Shown here piece by piece: positions 46,775-55,801 of a stretch of DNA of 64,000 bases. Under the pieces are notes generated by a model that saw nothing but the letters and a program-made list of their open reading frames with translations, was not told the DNA's origin and did no database searches. The stretch is taken from assembly GCF_900141935.1 (NCBI RefSeq), contig NZ_FQYX01000008.1, positions 62,001 to 126,000 of the forward strand, read 5' to 3'. This DNA is from Arenibacter nanhaiticus. GTDB taxonomy: Bacteria; Bacteroidota; Bacteroidia; Flavobacteriales; Flavobacteriaceae. The stretch's first letter is position 1. Each line of letters starts with the position of its first letter. Both the position numbers and the translations under genes were made by a program.

Positions 46775-47291
46775 TATACAGATTATTTTGCATCAATAAT
46801 TTATCTAATATGTAGAATAAATTGCCAAAATGTGTTTATGAAATAGTTGTCTATTTGACAGAAACTGGGTAGTTTGCGTTGTTTCGAATTATGTGGTATG
46901 TAATTAATCACTACTTATCAATCTACAATAAAAGTAATATGACTGGACAAGGATCTTTTCCAAGCCCCTGCGGCAGTCGGGCCAATCTTACGAACCTATT
47001 CTTTCCCCTATCCACATTTCTCCCAATCCGCCAGGGAAGGATCTCGTCCGAAGTCTTTCCCGACACCCTCGGGGCCGCACAAAAGCACAAGGGGAGAAAA
47101 ATCCCTTGCCCTTTTTCTCCCTAGCTATGAAATCTAGCCTATTTAATATGTTCTTTACCATTTTTTTCAAATGAATTAAAGACCATTATAAACCAGGGCT
47201 GCTCTTTATTGGTTCTTAAATATTTTGACTTGTAAGATATTGTAAATAAGTCTTTTAAAATGTGTTTTGCTTCTTTATATTTATATATCAT
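46775..47291. other. Region between hsdR and the oriT hairpins
   Basis: There is no gene longer than 80 codons I would support. A GC-rich patch (46955-47125) stands out in A/T-rich surroundings and holds a perfect inverted repeat, GGGAGAAAAA (47092-47101) and TTTTTCTCCC (47112-47121). It may be part of the transfer origin or a decayed gene. Confidence 0.45.
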
Positions 47292-47375
47292 TATCCGTTT
47301 TTAACGGATAGCAAGTTATGTTTTGCGCAACGCAAAACTCCTACTTCTAACGAAGTGAAAGGCTGCCTTCGGCAG
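47292..47375 (+). other. Candidate oriT, four hairpins before mobC
   Basis: Four perfect inverted repeats lie in a row: TATCCGTT/AACGGATA (47292-47310), GTTTTGCG/CGCAAAAC (47320-47338), ACTTC/GAAGT (47343-47356) and CTGCC/GGCAG (47363-47375). They lie within 102 bp upstream of mobC, the position and style of transfer origins in Bacteroidota mobilizable elements. The nick site cannot be named. Confidence 0.55.
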
Positions 47376-47393
47376 TAAAAAACAAGAAAAATA

Positions 47394-47780
47394 ATGACAA
47401 CTGGCAACATCGGCAGGAAACGGTTGGGAGAGAGCAAGCGTGTGCATGCGATCACGCTCCGGTTCAATACCGAGGAGTTGGAGAAAGTGAAGGCGCTTTT
47501 ACGGTCCTATCAGGTCGACTTTCATAAAAGAGGTACGGTGGGCCCTTTTTTGAGAAGCCTCATTCTGAACAAGGAGGTAGAAAAAACGGCAGGACTACCT
47601 CTTAGTAAGCCTATAGTTAATTATCAACTGAATAAAATAGGGACCAACCTCAATCAATTGGTGAAAGTGGCCCATTACAAGAACCGTCGGAGCCCCAATG
47701 CAAGCCTTGTAAACGAAATGAAAAGGGCCAATGAACTGGTCCATACATTGAATAGAATTATTGATAATACCAACCGATAA
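47394..47780 (+). CDS. MobC-like mobilization accessory protein
   Basis: The 128-residue basic protein has a ribbon-helix-helix-like start (HAITLRFNTEELEKVKALL) and the MobC-type motif NYQLNKIGTNLNQLVKVAHY near residues 75-95. It ends with a helix of ELVHTLNRIID type. MobC helps the relaxase to open oriT. It lies directly upstream of the relaxase and shares a TAATG overlap with it. Confidence 0.88.
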   Translation: MTTGNIGRKRLGESKRVHAITLRFNTEELEKVKALLRSYQVDFHKRGTVGPFLRSLILNKEVEKTAGLPLSKPIVNYQLNKIGTNLNQLVKVAHYKNRRSPNASLVNEMKRANELVHTLNRIIDNTNR

Positions 47781-50065
47781 TGATCGCACGACTCCTATAT
47801 CGATACAAAGTGCAAGGCGTACTGAAGTACGTCCTCGGGAAACCGGAATCTACCATCCTCGGCTTCCACAATACCTATTCCGATACGGATACCAATCTTA
47901 AGGTCTTCGAACAGGTACTCGTCTTTCTGGGCTTCCGCCATGCCTCCGAAAAGCGTTACGTACATGCCACCTTAAACCTTCCCCGAGGCGAACACCTGGA
48001 CGATACTACCTTTTTGGCTCTGTCCAAAGCCTATATGGAGTATATGGGCTATGGGGAGCAGCCTTTTATTGTGGTGCGGCATCACGATACCGAACACGAG
48101 CACGTGCACATTGTTTCCAGTACCATCAGGGAGGACTGTAGCCAGATCAACCTTTCCTTTGACTATAGAAGGAGCATGGCCGCCCAGAAATACCTGGAGA
48201 AAGAGTTTGGGCTTTCCCCCTCTCCAAATAAAAGGACGGTCCGAGAGCTTCCCAAACTGGAAACGCCCCAGTTTAATCCCCAAGAAAGTAACGGGGTGCG
48301 CTACTATATGCAGGACATCCTGAACAATACCCTGCAAAAACATAAGGTGCGGAGTTTTGAACAGCTTGCCAAACTACTGGAAAAGTACCATATTCAGCTG
48401 AAGGTGGTGGAGCGTTCCAATAGGGTAGGGGTGGCTTATGGCATTGCGACCAAGGAAGGGTACCGATCCCGTTTTATTGGGGGCTATACCGTACACCCCC
48501 AGTTCTCCGGTCCCAAACTCCAACAAGTCTTCGAGCGTAACAAGCAATCGGCCTTACTGCCCATGGTAAAAAAGCGTTTGGAAAAACAAATAAAAACTAC
48601 CTATAAACTATTTAAGACCCTCCGTCCCAATCACCTCCCCGAAATCTTAGGCTCCCATCAAAAGCTCGATTGTAGGCTAAACTACAATGATCAGGGAGAG
48701 GTGGTGGATTTTACCATCCATGATAAAACGGGCTATGTGCTGCGCAGCGATGAGATTGGGAGCGACCTTGGTATCCATGCGAACCCCGACTTGTTCCAAA
48801 CCGAACACACCCAAATGTATATGAATAGCAGGCAATTGGAATTGGAGTTCCAACGCTGCATACGGGAAGTCTACCAGAAGACCTATAGGGAACTGAGGTA
48901 CAAGCCCCTGTTCTCGGAGCATATCCTAAAAACGCCCCTAGATGTTTTGGTTAGGGAAATGATGAAATCAGAGCGTTTTCTCTTCCTTAAAAAATACTTG
49001 CATACCGATGATCAAACCTTATGGAAGGTAATCGCCTCCCACTTCTATCCTTTTGGTGAGAAGCTTTATATTTCCGCCATTAATAAGGAAAAGCAGGAAT
49101 TGCAAAAGAAGGCCGATCTTATTCAGCGGGCCAGGGATCAACTGTTCCAACGTGCCCTGGACCAAAGAGAGGTCCTTGGTGCGCTTGTACAAAGTTTGGG
49201 TGTACGATACAATGAGGGAATACTGACTTATGCGAATTCCAAGTTCCACCAAGAGCCATTGGATCTAGGCAGTACCCTACTGCAGACGAGTGTAAACTCG
49301 TATACCCCTCCTAGTTTTGCACGCGAAAATGAAAAGTTGCTGGAAGGGCTGCTGCATGACAAATCCGCCAAAGAGATTAGACCAAGTCCCACCGCCCTAT
49401 TTCTACCTATGGTATTTCCGAAGCTCTATCACGCTATGGCCCCAACCTTTAGGGAGCGTTTCGATACCATGGCCCTACAGGCTTACCATCGGTATGCTGT
49501 ACGGATGCAGGCGCCCTTTGTGAAATCCCCAAGGGACTATATTGCCTTTTTCAATGCCAGGGGCTTTTATTTTGAGGAGCAGAGTGGACAACTCTGGATA
49601 GGCTCCATGTACTCCAAACATTCGGTAACGATCGCCCTTTCAACGAAAATGCAGGACTATCTACAATCATCCCCTGAGCTGCCCAGTGCCATGGCCGCCC
49701 AGCCGATCATCCTGAACAATATGATAGCCAAAGGACAGGACAATTTAAAAAACCTTTGGATGGGGCACTTAATGGAACGCGGACTTTATAAACAGGTGGC
49801 CTATAGTTACCTATTGGAAGATGTATTGCCCAATTTGCCGCCCGAACTCGTAGAGCACCATTTGGCAAACGGATTCAAGGAGGCCTTGGTGGCCGTTGCC
49901 ACGGAGCGAGACCGTAGAGCGCAGACCAACACACTCCAGGCAGGTTATAACGCCCTGGATACCCTTATGGGCCCTATCACCTCCCAAGAGGAAGAAGCCT
50001 ATAACGGGTTTAAGGACGAGTTTACGGATTATTCGAAGTACAGTGATTGGGGCATATCGCTTTAA
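47780..50065 (+). CDS. Relaxase MobB/MobA, MOBP-type
   Basis: The 761-residue mobilization nuclease has an N-terminal relaxase domain with the three-histidine metal motif HTEHEHVHIV at residues 101-112 (H106, H108, H110 are key). Tyrosines near the start (LLYRYK) could act as nucleophile. The long C-terminal part (about 200-761) is helical and not enzymatically recognisable. The relaxase nicks oriT and leads DNA transfer, using a helper secretion system because none is encoded here. Confidence 0.9.
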   Translation: MIARLLYRYKVQGVLKYVLGKPESTILGFHNTYSDTDTNLKVFEQVLVFLGFRHASEKRYVHATLNLPRGEHLDDTTFLALSKAYMEYMGYGEQPFIVVRHHDTEHEHVHIVSSTIREDCSQINLSFDYRRSMAAQKYLEKEFGLSPSPNKRTVRELPKLETPQFNPQESNGVRYYMQDILNNTLQKHKVRSFEQLAKLLEKYHIQLKVVERSNRVGVAYGIATKEGYRSRFIGGYTVHPQFSGPKLQQVFERNKQSALLPMVKKRLEKQIKTTYKLFKTLRPNHLPEILGSHQKLDCRLNYNDQGEVVDFTIHDKTGYVLRSDEIGSDLGIHANPDLFQTEHTQMYMNSRQLELEFQRCIREVYQKTYRELRYKPLFSEHILKTPLDVLVREMMKSERFLFLKKYLHTDDQTLWKVIASHFYPFGEKLYISAINKEKQELQKKADLIQRARDQLFQRALDQREVLGALVQSLGVRYNEGILTYANSKFHQEPLDLGSTLLQTSVNSYTPPSFARENEKLLEGLLHDKSAKEIRPSPTALFLPMVFPKLYHAMAPTFRERFDTMALQAYHRYAVRMQAPFVKSPRDYIAFFNARGFYFEEQSGQLWIGSMYSKHSVTIALSTKMQDYLQSSPELPSAMAAQPIILNNMIAKGQDNLKNLWMGHLMERGLYKQVAYSYLLEDVLPNLPPELVEHHLANGFKEALVAVATERDRRAQTNTLQAGYNALDTLMGPITSQEEEAYNGFKDEFTDYSKYSDWGISL

Positions 50066-50251
50066 GGTTTGGAGAAAGTGCTGGGTTTCGGAGTCAGTCA
50101 ACTATGGGTTCATTATTATATATAGGGGGGAGAGAAGAAGGGTTCTTTTTTTTAACTTACTGTTATTTGAAATTAAAAATTGTAGGATATTTCATATTTT
50201 TATATTTTTTCTGTTTTCTGAAGTGATCTTATACAACCAAACCAAATATCC

Positions 50252-51223
50252 ATGCTTTTAAAAAATATTGTAATACACCAAATTATTAAGGAACAATTTG
50301 GTAAACCTTCTTTAAAAACCTCTGATGCTTTATTACCAGTGAACGATGACACAAAGGAATTTGTAGAAAAGATTATCAAAAGTTATGCAGCAAAAAATCC
50401 TACATACGGCATTTTTGAGGAAGATCAAGTTATATATCCATTTCAAGGTTTAGTAAAAAGGTATCTTAATGATAATCAGTTTTATGATTTTTCATTAACA
50501 GCGATGGATATTTTAGAAAAAGAAATTGATAAGTCCACAACTACTGGAGGTTATGTTGTGTTTATCGATTACACCGACAAGAAGTCAGACTTTTTAATCA
50601 CAATAATGCTTGATAACTCTACAAGTTTTTCAGTAAATGATACCAATCTGACCTTGAAAAAATTGAAAAGTCTGGATATCGATAAACTGGCGCGGGCAAA
50701 CCGTGTGAATATTACAAAATGGCAAAATGATGATCCACAATATTTATCCTTTATTAAAGGTACTCGGGGAATTTCAATTTATTTTCAAAAATTTATTGGT
50801 AGTACCGATTTAACCTCCTCAAAAGAGAATACTGAAAAACTGAAACTTGCTATGGCAAATTATATGACGGAAAAGAAATTTAAGAGAGAGCAAGTTCGAG
50901 AGGTTTATAGTAAAGTAAATGATTACTCGGTAAAGAAGTATGACCACGACGAGGATTTGGAGATTAAAGCTATTTCAGTGCTTATAAATGATATGGAGCC
51001 CGAGGACTTCATGGATTACTTAAAACAGAATGAGGATTTAGAAGTAAGTGGAGCATTTAGGGTTACTCAAAAAAGTCATATTAAGTTTTTGACAAAAGAA
51101 ATTATTAAGGAGAAAGGATACACCTTAGAATTTGACAGGAAATTGAGAGGTACAAAAATTCGGAAGGTCGGAAATACTATAGTAATAAAAGATATTCCTG
51201 CGGATATTTTGAGAAATTTTTAA
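50252..51223 (+). CDS. NdpA/YejK-like nucleoid-associated protein
   Basis: The 323-residue cytosolic protein resembles the nucleoid-associated NdpA (NA37) family. It shows an early helix, the strand set GGYVVFIDYTDKKSDFLITIM with MLDNSTSF, the helix DIDKLARANRVNITKWQ, and YLSFIKGTRGISIYFQKFIGS. The C-terminal part has several charged helices. The stop codon is followed after 2 bp by the next gene, a membrane protein, so the two work together. The role of NdpA relatives on mobile elements is unclear. Defence or element maintenance is an inference from context. Confidence 0.7.
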   Translation: MLLKNIVIHQIIKEQFGKPSLKTSDALLPVNDDTKEFVEKIIKSYAAKNPTYGIFEEDQVIYPFQGLVKRYLNDNQFYDFSLTAMDILEKEIDKSTTTGGYVVFIDYTDKKSDFLITIMLDNSTSFSVNDTNLTLKKLKSLDIDKLARANRVNITKWQNDDPQYLSFIKGTRGISIYFQKFIGSTDLTSSKENTEKLKLAMANYMTEKKFKREQVREVYSKVNDYSVKKYDHDEDLEIKAISVLINDMEPEDFMDYLKQNEDLEVSGAFRVTQKSHIKFLTKEIIKEKGYTLEFDRKLRGTKIRKVGNTIVIKDIPADILRNF

Positions 51224-51225
51224 TT

Positions 51226-52428
51226 ATGGAATTAAAAGATTTCATAAAAATAAGACAAGACTTAAAGAATGAGCGGTTAGAGGATTTTCATATCGTAGGG
51301 GATATCATTAATTTATCTAAAGAACAAATTTCCCTTCTTCAAAACCTTGAAGAAAGTATTTACGAAATAAAGGATAAAGCTGGGAAAATTTATGGATGTG
51401 AACAACTAGATCAACTTTTATACAACGATATTTCGGTAGAGTTGGCTAGTGGGGAGTTTCCTAATTATTTTGAGTCATTTTCCGAACTTATCGAAAAGCA
51501 CCCCTATTCTTTTGATTTATCAGATTTTTATATACATCAAGGAAATATCACAAAATATGAAGACGATCATGCTCTGATGAACTCTTACAGAAATGTGTTA
51601 GAATTAATTGCATTTTTAAAAAAAATAGCTGATAACAAAAATGAAACTGCTTCAGGACTAGAGCTTTATTTTCATAAAATAGGCGAGAGTCTCATTTTGC
51701 CAATATCCTATACCGTCAAAGATTTGAATAAATCTACAGTTGAAGATGTACAAAATTTCATTAAACAATTTTCAAATGAATTACATAGTGAGGATAGGAA
51801 AAAATTATTCGTAAATGATTTGGTCGATTTCTATTCACGTAAAAGAAGGGACTTCTCCATAATTCTGGAGGAGTTTAAACAAATTAAGGATAATTACTTT
51901 CACAGTTTAGATGCATATTTGGAAGGGTTTTCATTTGATAAAATTAAGACTTCATCAGTAATTTATTTTCAAGAAATTTCAGATAAAATACACGATGCAA
52001 TAAGAAAAGTCTCCAGCTATTTATTTGCAATACCTGTATCATTTTTATTTCTTGCTAGTAGGCTCGATTTTGAAGCCCCCTCATTAGCAAAGAATTTTAT
52101 GTTGCTTGTTTTAGGGTATTTGTTTTTTATTCTTTTAAGAAAAATATTTTTTAAAAATATAAAAGAGTCACTAGATTCAATTGATAAAGAGATAGTTAGG
52201 TTTCAGGCGAAAATAGAAAATGTAAGTGAACTGAATGAAATTAAAAATGAGCTTGAAAAGGATATTAAGGGTGAACTGCTTTCAAATCAATACGAAAAAT
52301 TGAAATTATTGAAAAGGATCACATGTTCGATTATTGTTGCTTTAACTGTTGTGGTGTTTTACATTCATTGGTCTGTCTTAGAGAAATCTATTATCTCCCT
52401 ATGTGAGACAATTATTATTTTCTTTTAA
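51226..52428 (+). CDS. Uncharacterised membrane protein paired with the NdpA-like protein
   Basis: The 400-residue protein has a long soluble helical part (residues 1-260) and hydrophobic segments near 262-280, 290-312, 365-385 and the C-terminal 388-400. Between the second and third there is a coiled-coil-like region (KIENVSELNEIKNELEKDI). No family is recognised. The gene lies 2 bp after the NdpA-like gene and only 12 bp before the integrase-arm repeat at the element right end. Sensor plus membrane effector is one possible reading of the pair. Confidence 0.75.
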   Translation: MELKDFIKIRQDLKNERLEDFHIVGDIINLSKEQISLLQNLEESIYEIKDKAGKIYGCEQLDQLLYNDISVELASGEFPNYFESFSELIEKHPYSFDLSDFYIHQGNITKYEDDHALMNSYRNVLELIAFLKKIADNKNETASGLELYFHKIGESLILPISYTVKDLNKSTVEDVQNFIKQFSNELHSEDRKKLFVNDLVDFYSRKRRDFSIILEEFKQIKDNYFHSLDAYLEGFSFDKIKTSSVIYFQEISDKIHDAIRKVSSYLFAIPVSFLFLASRLDFEAPSLAKNFMLLVLGYLFFILLRKIFFKNIKESLDSIDKEIVRFQAKIENVSELNEIKNELEKDIKGELLSNQYEKLKLLKRITCSIIVALTVVVFYIHWSVLEKSIISLCETIIIFF

Positions 52429-52439
52429 TTAAAATAAAC

Positions 52440-52465
52440 AAAATGTTTTAGGAATGTTTTAGGTA
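52440..52465 (+). repeat. Integrase arm-type site, right
   Basis: A 26-bp site of two ATGTTTTAGG-type units. Exact inverted match to 13587-13612 and 24 of 26 with 34472-34497. Confidence 0.7.
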
Positions 52466-52471
52466 GGAAAT

Positions 52472-52502
52472 AAAAAAAGGGCTTCAATCTCTTGAAACCC
52501 TT
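52472..52502 (-). terminator. Terminator-like hairpin downstream of the second tRNA-fMet
   Basis: On the minus strand a stem of about 11 bp (GGGTTTCAAG/TTGAAGCCC type) is followed by a T run. It sits between the tRNA 3' end and the element. Confidence 0.7.
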
Positions 52503-52513
52503 GTTTTTACTAG

Positions 52514-52586
<73 letters not shown>

Positions 52587-52596
52587 ATATATGCTG

Positions 52597-52626
52597 CAAA
52601 GGTACGCCCTTTTATCATTCTGCCAA
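52597..52626 (-). promoter_or_regulatory. Promoter of the second tRNA-fMet
   Basis: On the minus strand TTG (52624-52626), 19 bases, then TACCTTTG (52597-52604). This is a full Bacteroidota promoter, better than that of the first copy. Confidence 0.8.
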
Positions 52627-52771
52627 ATATTAAACCATTAAAATTTAAAATATTTTTTAGAAGCTTGCGCTGAGTTTTAAAAATGAGGATGTTGTAGTCT
52701 AGTTTCTAAAATCTTTCTATTTTGTACCCTTTATTGATGACTAACCTGCAATTTTAATTCGCCCCTTATTT

Positions 52772-54253
52772 ATGGACACCTACGGTTTTCTTTCCATTTT
52801 ACCACCAGTAATAGCTATTGTATTGGCCCTCAGGACTAAACAGGTGTATATAGCCCTGCTTTTTGGGATCTGGATTTCTTGGGTGATCATCAACGATTGG
52901 AATTTTTTGACCGGGACCCTTGCAGCGTTAGAAGGTCTGGTAAATGTATTTAAATCGGCCGGAAATACAAGAACCATCATGTTTAGTGCCCTAGTAGGAG
53001 CCCTGTTGCTGTTTATTCAGTATTCTAAGGGAGTAGAAGGGTTTGTGAACGAATTAAACAAGCTTATCGCCTATTTTGAAAAAAAACAAAGTGGATATAG
53101 TAGGGTAGTGGTACAACTTTTAGCCATGTTTACAGGTATTCTATTATTCGTAGAAACGAGTATAAGCTCCCTCACAGTAGGTACCTTATATCGTCCTATC
53201 TTTGATAAGTTGAAAATTCCAAGGGAAAAATTGGCCTATATCGCCGATTCTAGTTCTGCGCCATCTTCTATTTTAATCCCTTTTAATGCCTGGGGTGCAT
53301 TTATTATGGGCTTACTGCTGACCCAAGGTATAGAAAATCCATTCGGACTTATGATTTCCTCGATGGCCTATAATTTTTATCCCATTCTGGCTATCCTTTT
53401 AGTATTTATAGTCATAATTTCAAAAAAAGATATTGGTCCCATGGCCAAAGCCGAAAAGCGGACACGCGAGACTGGGAAATTATTAAATGACAGTGCCAAG
53501 CCTATGCTATCTAGTGAGGTAACCTCTTTTGAGTCTAAAAAAGGAATAAAGGCTAAGGCATATAATATGATAGTTCCCTTGGCCACCATGGTTTTCATGA
53601 TGCCTATCAATTTGGCGTTTACCGGTTGGGATGCTGTTGAGAATGCTGTTTCCTTTTCCGATCATGTGTTTAAAGCTATCGGAAACGGATCGGGGTCTTC
53701 TTCCGTTTTATACGCGGTGCTCACCGCAATTATAGTAGCCATGGTTTTGTATAGGGCACAAGGAATTATGAAAACCAAAGAGATGGTCGATTTGGGTTTA
53801 AAAGGGATTAGTGAGTTAATGCCCTTGGCCTTGTTGATGTTATTGGCTTTTGCCATTGGTGATGCCTGTATCGAATTGGGGACAGGGCCGTTTGTGGCCA
53901 ATTGGTCCAAGGAATGGTTGTCCCCTTCATTTTTACCGGCTATTATTTTCGTGATCAGTTCCTTTGTGGCCTTTTCTACCGGTACCTCTTGGGGAACCTT
54001 TGCCATTATGATGGCCATTGCGATCCCTATGGCAGAAATTCACGGAGCCCCACTGGCCTTAGTGGTCGCTGCTACTTTGGGAGGCGGGATATTTGGGGAT
54101 CATTGCTCTCCAATATCCGATACCTCTATTATTTCTTCTATGGCTTCGGCCAGTGACCATATAGATCATATCAATACCCAATTGCCATATGCCCTTATAG
54201 GCGGACTCATCACGGTTGTGTTATATGTAATTTTAGGCTTTATTATGATTTAA
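52772..54253 (+). CDS. NhaC-family Na+/H+ antiporter
   Basis: The 493-residue integral membrane protein has 11-12 hydrophobic segments. The signature IFGDHCSPISDTSI near residue 445 and the preceding GTSWGTFAIMMAIAIPMA belong to the NhaC/YqkI group of sodium/proton or related antiporters (some are malate/lactate exchangers). It lies at the inner membrane. A promoter is not clear. The era gene is 48 bp downstream but has its own -7 box. Confidence 0.88.
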   Translation: MDTYGFLSILPPVIAIVLALRTKQVYIALLFGIWISWVIINDWNFLTGTLAALEGLVNVFKSAGNTRTIMFSALVGALLLFIQYSKGVEGFVNELNKLIAYFEKKQSGYSRVVVQLLAMFTGILLFVETSISSLTVGTLYRPIFDKLKIPREKLAYIADSSSAPSSILIPFNAWGAFIMGLLLTQGIENPFGLMISSMAYNFYPILAILLVFIVIISKKDIGPMAKAEKRTRETGKLLNDSAKPMLSSEVTSFESKKGIKAKAYNMIVPLATMVFMMPINLAFTGWDAVENAVSFSDHVFKAIGNGSGSSSVLYAVLTAIIVAMVLYRAQGIMKTKEMVDLGLKGISELMPLALLMLLAFAIGDACIELGTGPFVANWSKEWLSPSFLPAIIFVISSFVAFSTGTSWGTFAIMMAIAIPMAEIHGAPLALVVAATLGGGIFGDHCSPISDTSIISSMASASDHIDHINTQLPYALIGGLITVVLYVILGFIMI

Positions 54254-54268
54254 ATACAAGGATTCCAC

Positions 54269-54276
54269 TACCTTTG
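54269..54276 (+). promoter_or_regulatory. -7 box of era
   Basis: TACCTTTG, 25 bp before the era ATG. The -33 TTG is not present at the expected distance. Confidence 0.5.
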
Positions 54277-54301
54277 CACTTATAAAAGATAAAAAGAGAA
54301 C

Positions 54302-55183
54302 ATGTCTCATAAAGCAGGATTTGTAAATATTATAGGAAATCCCAACGTAGGGAAATCTACCCTTATGAATGCCTTTGTAGGTGAAAAATTATCCATAATC
54401 ACCTCCAAAGCACAAACAACCCGTCACCGTATATTAGGAATTGTCAATGGAGAAGATTTTCAGGTGATACTTTCCGATACCCCCGGTATTATTAAGCCTG
54501 CCTATGAATTGCAGTCTTCTATGATGGACTTCGTAAAGTCGGCCTTTGATGATGCGGATGTTTTAATTTATATGGTAGAAATAGGAGAGAAGGCCCTAAA
54601 AGATGAGCGTTTCTTCGAAAAAATTAAAAATAGCCCTATCCCTGTATTGTTGCTTCTAAATAAAATTGATGTATCCCAGCAGGGAATATTGGAAGAGCAA
54701 GTACAATACTGGCAAGAACAATTGCCCAAAGCAGAAATTCACCCTATCTCTGCCTTGCAGAATTTTAATGTAAAGGAGGTCTTTTTGCGCATTATAGAGC
54801 TTTTGCCAGAAGCACCTGCCTATTACCCTAAAGATCAGTTGACCGATAAGCCCGAACGTTTTTTTGTAAATGAAACGATTCGTGAAAAAATCCTTCAGTT
54901 TTACAAAAAGGAAATTCCATATGCGGTAGAAATAGAAACGGAAGAGTTTTTCGAAGATGAAAAAATTATCCGAATGAGGGCAGTAATTATGGTAGAGCGC
55001 GAAACGCAAAAAGGAATTATTATTGGTCATAAAGGTGCCGCCTTAAAAAGGGTAGGGGTTGAAGCCAGAAAGGATCTGGAGAAATTCTTCGATAAACAGG
55101 TACATCTAGAATTGTACGTAAAAGTGAATAAAAATTGGAGGAGCAATCCTAACCAATTAAAGCGATTTGGATATAATAATTAA
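54302..55183 (+). CDS. era: GTPase Era
   Basis: The 293-residue GTPase acts in 30S ribosome assembly by binding 16S rRNA near its 3' end. It has G1 GNPNVGKST (residues 12-20), switch region TTRHRILG, G3 DTPG, G4 NKID, G5 ISALQ, and a C-terminal KH domain with GHKGAALKRVGVEARKDLE. The length is normal. A terminator follows at 55206. Confidence 0.97.
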   Translation: MSHKAGFVNIIGNPNVGKSTLMNAFVGEKLSIITSKAQTTRHRILGIVNGEDFQVILSDTPGIIKPAYELQSSMMDFVKSAFDDADVLIYMVEIGEKALKDERFFEKIKNSPIPVLLLLNKIDVSQQGILEEQVQYWQEQLPKAEIHPISALQNFNVKEVFLRIIELLPEAPAYYPKDQLTDKPERFFVNETIREKILQFYKKEIPYAVEIETEEFFEDEKIIRMRAVIMVERETQKGIIIGHKGAALKRVGVEARKDLEKFFDKQVHLELYVKVNKNWRSNPNQLKRFGYNN

Positions 55184-55205
55184 TCCTTGAAATTGTGAAA
55201 ACCAG

Positions 55206-55239
55206 CCCCTAATCGACTACAGTTGATTAGGGGTTTTTT
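55206..55239. terminator. Terminator of era
   Basis: CCCCTAATC (55206-55214) pairs with GATTAGGGG (55225-55233) and is followed by T residues. It also overlaps the stop of the minus-strand gene. Confidence 0.8.
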
Positions 55240-55721
55240 AATGTTTTTTTTATAAAAAGAACCAATTCCGCGACTTGTGGCTTCCCTTTTCTTTTTCCGT
55301 GAAGGCCAAAAAAGTATAGCCCCATCCAAAGGGCAAGAACAAAAGCAAATAGTCCTATTTGCAGTGCTATGGCTTTGTGTAGCACATGATGGGTATAAGC
55401 CCATATGGCAATAAGGATCAGCAAGGTGACGGCACCAAAGTGTAAGAACATAAAAAACGTCCACAATGTGGGGTTTGGACCGAATAATCCGCAAATAAGA
55501 CAGTGGTCCTTGTCTTTTTCTAAAATTTCTAATTGTAGTTGAGGCGACCAAAAGTGGGACGCTTGAGCGTTGAATTTTATAAAAATATGGTCGTCAGATC
55601 GCTTGACAATAAACGGGGGAACCCTGCTTTTTTCGAAGGACGCAAGCGTTTTTTCCTTCGATAGGGGATGTGTTATTTTAAACCTTGAGCCTGAGGCAAT
55701 TTCATTGGAAATGACGGTCAC
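55227..55721 (-). CDS. Small membrane protein of unknown function
   Basis: The 164-residue product has a soluble N-terminal part of about 70 residues rich in charged and beta residues, a CLICG motif near 94-98, and two membrane helices (about 105-130 and 138-158). The era-unknown-der arrangement is often seen in Flavobacteriia, but no role is known to me. Its C-terminal codons run into the era terminator. Confidence 0.75.
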   Translation of the reverse strand: MTVISNEIASGSRFKITHPLSKEKTLASFEKSRVPPFIVKRSDDHIFIKFNAQASHFWSPQLQLEILEKDKDHCLICGLFGPNPTLWTFFMFLHFGAVTLLILIAIWAYTHHVLHKAIALQIGLFAFVLALWMGLYFFGLHGKRKGKPQVAELVLFIKKTLKNP

Positions 55722-55778
55722 TTTTTCGGTATAACGAAGTAGGATAAAAAGATACTATATTTCTTCGGATTTAAATAG

Positions 55779-55786
55779 TACTTTTG
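55779..55786 (+). promoter_or_regulatory. -7 box of der
   Basis: TACTTTTG, 15 bp before the der ATG at 55802. No TTG at the -33 distance. Confidence 0.45.
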
Positions 55787-55801
55787 CATCAAATTATTAG
55801 T

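Noticed and set aside
46879..47170. Short ORFs on both strands in the GC-rich patch
   Set aside because: Open frames are expected by chance in GC-rich DNA; no motif or signal is seen. The patch itself is kept as a finding.
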